Shown here: one piece after another, positions 7,277 to 15,577 of the stretch | Numbering within the stretch: position 1 is the first letter of the stretch | How the letters are laid out: every line of letters starts with the position of its first letter | DNA from: Chitinophagales bacterium | GTDB taxonomy: Bacteria > Bacteroidota > Bacteroidia > Chitinophagales > Chitinophagaceae | Direction of reading: 5' to 3' | Assembly (NCBI GenBank): GCA_015655125.1 | Contig: JAATFP010000011.1 | Coordinates: forward strand, 1-44,602 | Length of the DNA: 44,602 nt | The notes under the pieces: model-generated | Seen by the model: only the letters and a program-made list of their open reading frames with translations | What the model was told of the DNA's origin: nothing | Database searches by the model: none | Position numbers and translations under genes: made by a program

Positions 7277-8494
7277 TTGAAGTTTACAGAATTTGGATTT
7301 GACGAACGGCTGCTGGAAGGAATAGAAGCCTCAAATTACGATGCAGCCACGCCCGTGCAGCAGCAAGTGATCCCGCTTATTTTGGAAGGAAAAGATATCA
7401 TTGCTTCGGCACAGACCGGTACGGGAAAAACAGCCGCTTTTCTTTTGCCGCTTATCAACAGGATCATCACTTCGCCACTTAACACAAACGGAATAACATC
7501 ATTGGTGATAGTTCCCACGCGGGAACTGGCCATCCAGATCGCACAACACCTGGAGGGGCTTTCTTACTTTACTTCCATCAGTTCGATAGCCGTGTATGGC
7601 GGTGGCGACGGCAATGCTTTCGTTCAGGAAAAAAAAGCGCTGAGCATGGGTGCCGATATAGTAGTGTGCACCCCGGGTAAAATGATGGCCCACATCAAAA
7701 TGGGCTATGTAAAACTGGATACGCTGAAATACCTGGTGCTGGACGAAGCGGACAGGATGCTCGACATGGGCTTTTTTGACGACATCATGTTCATCATAAA
7801 ACACTTGCCGGAGCAACGGCAAAACTTATTGTTTTCCGCCACCATGCCGCCAAAGATCCGGCAGCTTGCGCGAAACATCCTGCGCAATCCTTCAGAAATA
7901 AATATCTCCATCAGCAAGCCGCCGGAAAAAATCATCCAGCAGGCCTACATGGTATACGATGCCCAGAAAAATCCGCTCATTCTGCATTTGTTGAAAGAAA
8001 ATCATTTTAAAACCGTGTTGATATTTTGTAGTAGCAAACTGAATGTAAAACAACTTACCCGCGATCTCAAACGCAGCGGTATCAAGGCCGGCGAGATCCA
8101 TAGCGATCTCGAACAGGAGAGCCGTGAAGATATTCTGATGCAATATAAAAGCGGCAGACTGCCAGTATTGGTGGCCACCGATATTTTAAGTCGCGGTATC
8201 GACATCGACAATATTGATCTTGTTATCAATTTCGATGTTCCGCACGACGGCGAAGATTATGTACATCGTATCGGTCGTACGGCCCGCGCAGAAGCTGATG
8301 GAACGGCTTACACGCTGGTAAGTGTAAAAGAACAGCGTAAATTTTTATCAATCGAAAAATTACTGGAGAAAGAAGTTCCCAAAATAAAGCTCCCCGAAAT
8401 TTTCGGCGAACAACCTGCATACAATCCTGTTTTTGAAAAAAGGCCAGGCGGAAAACGTAATTTCCGTCCGCGTGGCGGAGCGAGAAATAAATAG
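7277..8494 (+). CDS. DEAD-box ATP-dependent RNA helicase (RhlE-like)
   Basis: A 405-aa protein with the full DEAD-box motif set in order: Q motif (GFDERLLEGI ... ATPVQQQ), motif I AQTGTGKT (45-52), Ia PTRELA, II DEAD (156-159), III SAT, V ATDILSRGIDI and VI HRIGRTARA. A short basic Gly/Arg tail follows (RPGGKRNFRPRGGARNK). Such enzymes unwind RNA duplexes in ribosome assembly and mRNA decay; the tail aids RNA binding. The start is a TTG at 7277, because no ATG or GTG nearby keeps the Q motif intact. recG follows after exactly 70 bp of heptamer repeat. The exact subfamily (RhlE, CsdA or DbpA type) is uncertain, but RhlE fits the length and tail best. Confidence 0.95.
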   Translation: MKFTEFGFDERLLEGIEASNYDAATPVQQQVIPLILEGKDIIASAQTGTGKTAAFLLPLINRIITSPLNTNGITSLVIVPTRELAIQIAQHLEGLSYFTSISSIAVYGGGDGNAFVQEKKALSMGADIVVCTPGKMMAHIKMGYVKLDTLKYLVLDEADRMLDMGFFDDIMFIIKHLPEQRQNLLFSATMPPKIRQLARNILRNPSEINISISKPPEKIIQQAYMVYDAQKNPLILHLLKENHFKTVLIFCSSKLNVKQLTRDLKRSGIKAGEIHSDLEQESREDILMQYKSGRLPVLVATDILSRGIDIDNIDLVINFDVPHDGEDYVHRIGRTARAEADGTAYTLVSVKEQRKFLSIEKLLEKEVPKIKLPEIFGEQPAYNPVFEKRPGGKRNFRPRGGARNK

Positions 8495-8564
8495 TTCAAA
8501 GGTGAAGGATTGAAGTTGATGGTTGATCCTTCAACTTCGAACCTTCAACCTTCAACTTTGAATT
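8495..8564. repeat. Ten consecutive 7-bp units filling the helicase-recG gap
   Basis: The whole intergenic space from the base after the helicase TAG to the base before the recG GTG is exactly ten heptamers (70 bp). The first half has units of gtgaagg/attgaag type and the second half ttcaacc/ttcaact type. The two halves are roughly reverse-complementary, so the RNA could fold into a hairpin. No Shine-Dalgarno sequence is visible before recG. Confidence 0.88.
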
Positions 8565-10676
8565 GTGACCAGCGAAGCGACCATATTATCCACGCCCATC
8601 GAATACCTCACCGGCATCTCTGCGCAGCGGGGCGAATTGCTTCGCAAAGAATTGAACATTTATGTTTTTAAAGATCTGCTCGAACACTACCCTTTCCGAC
8701 ACATTGATCGTACCAATGTAGACAGGATCGGGATGCTGACGCCGGCAATGGAATATGCTTATGTTGCGGGTAAATTGATAAGCCTCGATATTGTGGGAGA
8801 AAACCGTGGCCGCAGGCTCATAGGCAAATTAAAAGACGATACGGGCGTGGTAGAACTCGTCTGGTTCCAGGGAATCAACTGGGTGCAGAAAATATTGCAG
8901 GTGGGCCAGCAATACCTCGTGTTTGGCAAACTCGGTTTTTTTATGGGCAATCCGCAGATCGCGCATCCCGATATGGAGAATTTTACCAATGAAAATGCGT
9001 CCGGGAAAAAATCGCTTGAACCCGTTTATCCTACTACTGAAAAGCTGAAAGCTAAAGGAATTACGGGGAACGTTTTTGGTAAATTCACCAAAGAATTGTT
9101 GCAAAAAATCAATGTGAAAGATCTCCCTGAAAATCTTCCTGCGGATGTAATTGAAAAATACAAATTCATTTCACGGTTTGAAGCCTTCAGCCAGATACAT
9201 TTTCCGGCATCTGAAAAGCATTATCATCATGCTCTGCGAAGGTTGAAGTTTGAAGAACTTTTTTTTGCGCAGCTTCGCATGAATCTTATCAGGATCGCGC
9301 GCCACCGGTTCAGTAAAGGATGGGTGTTTGACAAGGTAGGCGATCTTTTCAATGATTTTTACAATCATCATTTACCCTTTGAATTAACGAATGCACAAAA
9401 ACGGGTGTTGAAAGAGATCCGGAAAGATGCCGGAAGTGGCAGGCAGATGAACAGGTTATTACAAGGAGATGTTGGTAGTGGAAAAACGATGGTAGCCTTG
9501 CTGAGCATGCTCATTGCGGCTGATAACGGTTTTCAAAGCGTATTAATGGCGCCAACGGAAATACTGGCACAGCAGCATTTTCAAAGCATTGCCGGGGCAG
9601 TGAAAGATCTGCCGGTACAGGTTCGTATACTCACAGGTTCTACGAAAGGAAAGGTACGAAAGACAATTTTACAGGAAGTTGCCGAAGGGAAGGTGCATAT
9701 TCTTCTCGGAACGCATGCGGTGATAGAAGACAAAGTGACTTTTCACAACCTTGGTTTTGCAGTAGTAGATGAACAGCATAAATTTGGCGTTGCCCAGCGC
9801 GCGCAACTCTGGAAAAAAAATACCATTCCGCCGCACGTATTGGTGATGACGGCCACGCCGATCCCGAGAACGCTTGCGCTTACAGCGTACGGCGATCTCG
9901 ATTACAGCATCATGGATGAGCTGCCGCCAGGCAGGCAACCCATCACAACTATCCATCGAAATGAAATGGCCAGGCCGCAGGTGATGGATTTTATCAAAGA
10001 AGAAATTGGTAAGGGACGTCAGGCATACATTATTTACCCGCTGATAGAAGAGAGCAGTAAACTGGATTATGAAAACCTGATGAAAGGTTTTGAGGAAGTG
10101 AAATCATTTTTTCCGGAACCTAAATATTGGATAAGCATGTTGCATGGGAAACAGCCCCCGGAGCAAAAAGAAACCAATATGCAGCGTTTTGTAACAGGCG
10201 ACACTCAAATAATGGTAAGTACGACGGTCATTGAAGTGGGTGTAAATGTTCCGAATGCATCTGTTATGGTGATAGAGAGTTCTGAAAAATTCGGATTATC
10301 CCAATTGCACCAGCTGCGTGGGCGCGTTGGCCGCGGTGCGGAAAAAAGTTTTTGCGTACTTCTTACTGGTCAAAAAATCTCGAATGACGCGCGTGAACGC
10401 ATTAAGATCATGGTGGCCTCCAACGATGGGTTTACGATAGCCGAAAAAGATCTGGAAATACGAGGCCCGGGTGAAATTGAGGGTACACGTCAGAGCGGTG
10501 CGCTGAACTTCCGGCTGGCGAGCCTTGTAGCCGACAAGGTAATGCTGGAAGCAGCCCGGGAGACGATAGATACCTTGCTGGAAAAAGATCCGGAGCTGGA
10601 TTTGGCCGAAAATTTGCCCGTTAAAAGCTTCCTGCATACACAAAAGGCCAAAACAAAATGGAGCAAAATTGCGTAA
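8565..10676 (+). CDS. recG: ATP-dependent DNA helicase RecG
   Basis: A 703-aa protein, the normal RecG length. The N-terminal wedge/OB domain lies at about residues 60-150 (YAYVAGKLISLDIVGENRG). The helicase core has Walker A GDVGSGKT (Lys307), PTEILA, the RecG-type DEQH box, TATPIPRT, and the C-terminal LHQLRGRVGRG. RecG reverses stalled replication forks and processes branched DNA. The chosen start is GTG at 8565, which gives MTSEATILSTPIEYLTG, the usual beginning of the family in this phylum; no ATG is available. The heptamer tract directly precedes the start codon. Identity is secure. Confidence 0.97.
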   Translation: MTSEATILSTPIEYLTGISAQRGELLRKELNIYVFKDLLEHYPFRHIDRTNVDRIGMLTPAMEYAYVAGKLISLDIVGENRGRRLIGKLKDDTGVVELVWFQGINWVQKILQVGQQYLVFGKLGFFMGNPQIAHPDMENFTNENASGKKSLEPVYPTTEKLKAKGITGNVFGKFTKELLQKINVKDLPENLPADVIEKYKFISRFEAFSQIHFPASEKHYHHALRRLKFEELFFAQLRMNLIRIARHRFSKGWVFDKVGDLFNDFYNHHLPFELTNAQKRVLKEIRKDAGSGRQMNRLLQGDVGSGKTMVALLSMLIAADNGFQSVLMAPTEILAQQHFQSIAGAVKDLPVQVRILTGSTKGKVRKTILQEVAEGKVHILLGTHAVIEDKVTFHNLGFAVVDEQHKFGVAQRAQLWKKNTIPPHVLVMTATPIPRTLALTAYGDLDYSIMDELPPGRQPITTIHRNEMARPQVMDFIKEEIGKGRQAYIIYPLIEESSKLDYENLMKGFEEVKSFFPEPKYWISMLHGKQPPEQKETNMQRFVTGDTQIMVSTTVIEVGVNVPNASVMVIESSEKFGLSQLHQLRGRVGRGAEKSFCVLLTGQKISNDARERIKIMVASNDGFTIAEKDLEIRGPGEIEGTRQSGALNFRLASLVADKVMLEAARETIDTLLEKDPELDLAENLPVKSFLHTQKAKTKWSKIA

Positions 10677-10735
10677 ATGAAATATCTAATACGTTAAATC
10701 AAATACAATGTCGGAATTAATAACCAACGAAAGCA

Positions 10736-10765
10736 TTGTCGTTTACGTTTATAATGATTAATTTG
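10736..10765 (+). promoter_or_regulatory. Promoter of the T9SS surface protein gene
   Basis: TTG at 10736-10738, a 19-bp spacer and TTAATTTG at 10758-10765 (7 of 8 bases of TAnnTTTG) match the Bacteroidota -33/-7 promoter. The expected start of transcription is near 10769, 10 nt before the TTG start codon. Confidence 0.55.
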
Positions 10766-10778
10766 TAAATAAAAAGAG

Positions 10779-13700
10779 TTGAGAATTTTTACTAAAATAT
10801 TCGCTTGCTTTTCCTTCCCGGCGTTTTTTTTATTGTTTTCATTTGAAGTGGCTGCCCAGGTTGAATTCGTTCAAAATAAAGGGCAATGGCACAGTAATGT
10901 AAATTACCGGGGTGACTTCATAACCGGCTCATTCTATCTTGAAAATAAAGGTTTCACCGTTCTGCTGAACGATACCAACGATTTAAAAACAAGGGCGGAA
11001 GTGCTGCATGGTGGTTACGGGAAAGACCTTCAAAGCAAGGCCACCGGCGAGGGCAAATTCGTTTTTCATTCCTTTGCATATAAGGTGAAATTTTTGGGTG
11101 CTTCAGAAAATGCGTTGAAACAACCAGGCAAAACGGCCACCTATCACAATAATTATTTTAAGGGAAATGATCCTTCCAAGTGGGCATCCGATTGCGGTGT
11201 TTTCGGAGAGGTGACCTATAAGAATGTATATCCCAATATCGATGTAAGGTATTATACCAATGCCGGAAGGTTGAAATACGATTTTATCGTAAACCCGGGC
11301 GGAAACGTCAACGCCATCGCAATGCAGTACGATGGCCCCCAATCCATCGATGTGAAAGACAAAGAGCTTCTCATTAAAACGCCTGTGGGCGATGTGAAAG
11401 AATTGTATCCTTATAGTTATCAGCCGGGCAAGATCGCCGGCCGCGAAGTGAATTGTAAATATATCGTGCGCGATAACATTGTTCGTTTTCAGGTGAAAGA
11501 TTATGATCTTTCTCAAATATTGATCATCGATCCGTCGATCGTTTTCTCCAGCTTCACCGGCAGCACAACCGACAACTGGGGCTACACGGCTACGCCCGGG
11601 CAAGATGGGAGCTTTTTCGCCGGCGGCATTTCCTTTGATAATGGATACCCTGTTTCGCCTGGCGCCTATGACATGACTTTTAATGGCGGCGTTTCTGAAG
11701 ATTTGCAGCCGACCGGCTATGATATTGCAATTTTCAAATTTTCTGCAAATGGCACGCAACGGTTATATGCAACCTATCTGGGCGGTAGTGGCAATGAGCA
11801 ACCGCACAGTATGATCTGCGATGGGCAGGGGAATCTAACTATCGCCGGAAGATCAAACTCCCCGATAACAGGCTCTGCTGCATTTCCATTAAAACCTGTT
11901 ACTAATTTTTCCGCTAATGCCGGTAAAACAGATATTATCGTCACAAAATTAAATGCCGCGGGCAACGCGTTGATCGGTTCTGTCAGGATAGGCGGCTCCG
12001 GCGACGACGGCGTTAATATTCGTCCGAAATATATCAGTCCGACGGGAGCCGAAAGCATCAGGCGAAACTATGGTGATGATGCGCGAAGTGAAGTAATACT
12101 GGATGCGGTTGGTAATATCATTGTGGCATCCTGTACACAATCGAATAATTTTCCTGTGATCAACAGTAATATACAGACTACTTTCGGCGGCGGACAGGAT
12201 GGGGTAATATTGAAGTTCAACAGCACGTTATCTGCGACACTGTTCAGCACCTATTTTGGCGGAGGAGGAAACGATGCATGTTTTGTTACAAGTATCAGTC
12301 CTCTAACCGGCGATATTTATGTTGCCGGGCCAACAGAAAGCAACGCTTTGCCCGGCAATACGACCGGTGTTATTTCTCCTACAACTAACGGTGGTATCGA
12401 TGGATTCGTTACCCGGATCAAAAGCGATGGATCCGCGATTGTTAAAACTACCTTTGTAGGTACTGCCACAACCGATATGGTTTTCGGGTTGAAATTCGAC
12501 CGCGCGGGTTTTCCTTATATCATGGGAACTTCACTCGGTAACTGGCCGGTAACTTCCAATGCTGTTTACAGCAATTCGGGTTCCAGGCAATTCATCAGCA
12601 AATTACAACCCGACCTTTCCGGATTCGTATATTCTACAGTTTTCGGAACGGCATCGGCGGTTCCTAATATTTCTCCTATTGCCTTTCTTGTTGATCGTTG
12701 CGAAAACGTATATGTTTCCGGATGGGGAGGTGGTATCAATGCGCCGGGTGATGAAAGCCAAAACTATAACAATGGTCTTACGGCCGGTTTGCCCGAAACC
12801 AATCCACTTCCTAATATTCCTATTGCTGACGGCAGAGACTTTTACTTTTTTGTATTGGAAAAAAACGCACAGAGCCGTCTGTTTGCTTCTCATTTCGGGC
12901 AATCCGGCGGTTTCGGAGATCATGTGGACGGCGGAACCAGCAGGTTTGATGAAAATGGTGTGATTTATCAGGCCATGTGCGCGAATTGCGGACAAAGGGC
13001 CTTTTTTCCTACTACTGCAGGTGTTTGGGCACGTACCAACGGAAGTAATGCATGCAACGAAGCGGCCGTTAAAATAGAAATGAATTTTGCCGGTGTGGGC
13101 GCTGCACTTAAATCATCGATCGACGGCGTTCCCAATGATACCTCCGGTTGTGCGCCACTGAAGGTTGATTTTCGCGACAGCCTTTTGCTGGCAAAAAAAT
13201 ACATCTGGGATTTTGGCGATGGCTCTCCGCGCCAGACCACTCTGAAACCCGTAAATACGATTTCACACACTTACACAACTGTGGGGGTTTTCCGGGTAAT
13301 GCTCATCGCAGAAGACAGTTCGACCTGTAACATCCGCGACACTGTTTATATGAATATCAAAGTAGGTAACAACAAAGTTGACCTTGCTTTTACAAATGTA
13401 AAATTGCCGCCATGCGCAAACCTTACGATGCAATATACCAATACGAGCTCACCGATCTATCCTGCATTTGGACCAAGAACTTTTGTATGGGATTATGGTG
13501 ATGGAAGCCCGCGCGATACCGTAGGATACAATCCGCCAAGGCAACACCAGTATGCGGCTCCGGGAACCTACAGGGTTGTATTATACCTGATTGATGACGT
13601 GTTTTGCAATGCCCCGGATTCAGTGTCACGAAACATACGCATCGATGCCTTTGTGAAAGCAGCATTCACAGTTGATCAGTTGGTTTGCGCCCCCGCAACT

Positions 13701-14417
13701 GTTCCGTTTACCAACACTTCACAGGCCGGAAATACCTGGCAGTGGGAATTTGACAACGGCACGATCTTTTCTACAGCAGAAAACCCAACGTATATCTTTA
13801 CAACGCCCGGAACATACCGGGTGCGGTTGATTGCAACGGATCTCAACACTTGTAATCTTCGCGATACTTCGGCATATATAATCATTTCTGTTTTACCAAA
13901 GCCCATTGCTGCCGCCAGCTGGTCGCCTAACCCCCCGCAGGAAAACGTTCCGGTGCAATTCAGCAATCAGTCGTCACAAGGGGCCATCAGATATCTCTGG
14001 AACTTTGGTGACGGAGAGAGTTCCACGGCGTTTGAACCCAAACATGAATACAATGCCACCGGCAGTTACAGCGTAGAACTAATAGCCTATAACCAGGCGG
14101 GATGTACAGACACTGCGCACCTTACCGTACGAGTGGTGGTACTTCCTTTACTGGATGTGCCAAATGCTTTCACGCCTGGAAAATTCGGAGAAAATGGAGT
14201 TGTGAAAGTGCGTGGGTTCGGCATTACAAAAATGATCTGGCGCATTTACAACAGGTGGGGCCAGGTTCTATTCGAAAGCACATCTAAGAACAGTGGCTGG
14301 GACGGAACCTTCAAAGGCAAGCTGCAGGCGATGGATGTATATACCTACACGCTGGATGCAGAATTTTCCGACGGAAAAAAACTGCGGAAGACCGGTGACA
14401 TAACACTGTTACGATAA
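10779..14417 (+). CDS. T9SS type B surface protein with SBBP-like repeats and PKD domains
   Basis: A 1212-aa secreted protein. A signal peptide covers residues 1-26 (cleavage before Gln27), and the start is a TTG at 10779. A conserved N-terminal domain follows (QNKGQWHSNVNYRGDF), widespread in T9SS cargo. Next is a beta-propeller-like region, about 260-720, with SBBP-type repeats (YLGGSGNEQPHSMICDGQGN). Four PKD domains then occur, marked by WDFGDGSPRQT, WDYGDGSPRDT, WEFDNGTIFST and WNFGDGESST. The C-terminus (VPNAFTPG ... WRIYNRWGQVLFES ... GWDGTFKGK ... ITLLR) is the gliding-motility-associated type B sorting domain. The type IX system should carry the protein to the cell surface. The PorP/SprF gene 23 bp downstream is the usual partner, as in SprB-SprF. 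The ligand or adhesion role is unknown. Confidence 0.93.
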   Translation: MRIFTKIFACFSFPAFFLLFSFEVAAQVEFVQNKGQWHSNVNYRGDFITGSFYLENKGFTVLLNDTNDLKTRAEVLHGGYGKDLQSKATGEGKFVFHSFAYKVKFLGASENALKQPGKTATYHNNYFKGNDPSKWASDCGVFGEVTYKNVYPNIDVRYYTNAGRLKYDFIVNPGGNVNAIAMQYDGPQSIDVKDKELLIKTPVGDVKELYPYSYQPGKIAGREVNCKYIVRDNIVRFQVKDYDLSQILIIDPSIVFSSFTGSTTDNWGYTATPGQDGSFFAGGISFDNGYPVSPGAYDMTFNGGVSEDLQPTGYDIAIFKFSANGTQRLYATYLGGSGNEQPHSMICDGQGNLTIAGRSNSPITGSAAFPLKPVTNFSANAGKTDIIVTKLNAAGNALIGSVRIGGSGDDGVNIRPKYISPTGAESIRRNYGDDARSEVILDAVGNIIVASCTQSNNFPVINSNIQTTFGGGQDGVILKFNSTLSATLFSTYFGGGGNDACFVTSISPLTGDIYVAGPTESNALPGNTTGVISPTTNGGIDGFVTRIKSDGSAIVKTTFVGTATTDMVFGLKFDRAGFPYIMGTSLGNWPVTSNAVYSNSGSRQFISKLQPDLSGFVYSTVFGTASAVPNISPIAFLVDRCENVYVSGWGGGINAPGDESQNYNNGLTAGLPETNPLPNIPIADGRDFYFFVLEKNAQSRLFASHFGQSGGFGDHVDGGTSRFDENGVIYQAMCANCGQRAFFPTTAGVWARTNGSNACNEAAVKIEMNFAGVGAALKSSIDGVPNDTSGCAPLKVDFRDSLLLAKKYIWDFGDGSPRQTTLKPVNTISHTYTTVGVFRVMLIAEDSSTCNIRDTVYMNIKVGNNKVDLAFTNVKLPPCANLTMQYTNTSSPIYPAFGPRTFVWDYGDGSPRDTVGYNPPRQHQYAAPGTYRVVLYLIDDVFCNAPDSVSRNIRIDAFVKAAFTVDQLVCAPATVPFTNTSQAGNTWQWEFDNGTIFSTAENPTYIFTTPGTYRVRLIATDLNTCNLRDTSAYIIISVLPKPIAAASWSPNPPQENVPVQFSNQSSQGAIRYLWNFGDGESSTAFEPKHEYNATGSYSVELIAYNQAGCTDTAHLTVRVVVLPLLDVPNAFTPGKFGENGVVKVRGFGITKMIWRIYNRWGQVLFESTSKNSGWDGTFKGKLQAMDVYTYTLDAEFSDGKKLRKTGDITLLR

Positions 14418-14426
14418 TTTTTAAAT

Positions 14427-14433
14427 AAAGGAG
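14427..14433 (+). promoter_or_regulatory. Shine-Dalgarno-like site (aaaggag) before porP/sprF gene
   Basis: aaaggag lies 7 nt before the ATG at 14441. Almost no other gene in this window has such a site. It may support efficient translation of the second gene of the pair. Confidence 0.6.
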
Positions 14434-14440
14434 ACTATCA

Positions 14441-15457
14441 ATGCGGAGTAAGAAAATCTTGATACTGAATATACTGATGATTGCCTTCGTTTGCGCGAAG
14501 GCGCAGGATCTGCATTTTTCTCAATTTTTTAATTCCCCCCTCACCACCAACCCTGCCAATACCGGTTTTATTCCGGACGCAGATTACCGCATAGGAATTC
14601 AATATCGCAACCAATGGAGCAATATCATGGCAGAGCCTTATAAAACGATGAGTGCATACGGCGATGTTCAGTTATTTAAAGAAAGGCTCGAAAACGGCTG
14701 GCTCGGGCTTGGAGGAATGATACTGAGCGATGTTGCGGGAAGCGGCGCATTGAAATCTACAAAAGTATACGGTTCGCTTGCATACCACCAGCTGCTTGGT
14801 AACAGCAGTTTGCTGAGTGCCGGCTTCAACCTCGGCTGGGCCAACAAAAGGATCGATCAAACAGAATTGAAATTTCCGGATCAGTTTGACGGAAAATTTT
14901 TTGATGGAAATATACCCACTTCTGTGGTATTGCAAAATAATAATGTCAGCTATTTCGATATGCAGGTGGGGTTGAACTATGCTTATTTCCCCCAGGAAAA
15001 TGTGTACATCAATGCGGGTTATTCCATTCACCACGTGAACAAGCCGAAGGAAACATTCTTTAATGACAATACCAACGACGGCATCATCCCGATGCGACAC
15101 ATCGCTTTCATCAATGCGATCTTAAAAGTAGATCCACGCGTAATAGTAAATCCGAACATATATTATACCAACCAGGCCGGCTCGCGCGAACTAACGGGCG
15201 GCATGAATGCGAATTATAATTTATCGGAATTCGGGGAAAAACAACTCGTGGCGGGATTGTACTATCGTTACCAGGACGCTTTCATACCGATGGTCGGACT
15301 CGAAGTGGGAACGCTCAAATTCATGTTCAGCTACGATGTTACTACGTCTTCTTTGAAAAATTACAACAATGGTCGTGGTGCAAGTGAATTCACGCTCACT
15401 AAAAAAGGATTTTATCCGGCTAATGTGGACCGGCAGTCTCTTTGCCCTAAATTTTGA
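14441..15457 (+). CDS. PorP/SprF-family type IX secretion outer-membrane protein
   Basis: A 338-aa protein with signal peptide MRSKKILILNILMIAFVCAKA and the family opening QDLHFSQFFNSPLTTNPANTG, followed by alternating beta strands ending in an aromatic-rich barrel (QLVAGLYYRYQDAFIPMVGLE). PorP/SprF proteins sit in the outer membrane and are needed for export or attachment of particular T9SS type B cargo. Its position directly after the large PKD protein and the strong ribosome site point to dedicated pairing with that protein. It ends LCPKF, an aromatic C-terminus typical of outer-membrane barrels. The second type B protein in the window (37807-40647) has no such neighbour. Confidence 0.92.
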   Translation: MRSKKILILNILMIAFVCAKAQDLHFSQFFNSPLTTNPANTGFIPDADYRIGIQYRNQWSNIMAEPYKTMSAYGDVQLFKERLENGWLGLGGMILSDVAGSGALKSTKVYGSLAYHQLLGNSSLLSAGFNLGWANKRIDQTELKFPDQFDGKFFDGNIPTSVVLQNNNVSYFDMQVGLNYAYFPQENVYINAGYSIHHVNKPKETFFNDNTNDGIIPMRHIAFINAILKVDPRVIVNPNIYYTNQAGSRELTGGMNANYNLSEFGEKQLVAGLYYRYQDAFIPMVGLEVGTLKFMFSYDVTTSSLKNYNNGRGASEFTLTKKGFYPANVDRQSLCPKF

Positions 15458-15524
15458 TAGTTGCTTCGCAAATGGATCATTGACTGCGATGATAAGCAGA
15501 TATTAATAACCGTTAAAATTTATC

Positions 15525-15540
15525 ACCTGCGCATCTGCGG
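15525..15540. repeat. Short repeat shared with the 51-bp inverted-repeat element
   Basis: acctgcgcatctgcgg differs by one base from acctgcgtatctgcgg at 6134-6149 inside the inverted-repeat element. It lies in the 120-bp gap before the FAD oxidase gene, where a further gcagat word occurs. It looks like a fragment of the same repeat family. Confidence 0.4.
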
Positions 15541-15577
15541 CTAAACATTTTTACCGATTTTTGCGCAAATACTTCTC

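Noticed and set aside
8495..8564. CRISPR-like repeat array
   Set aside because: Units are 7 bp, degenerate and without spacers; no cas genes.
11103..11759. 218-aa open frame opposite the T9SS PKD protein
   Set aside because: Lies fully inside a clear gene and shows no motif or start context.
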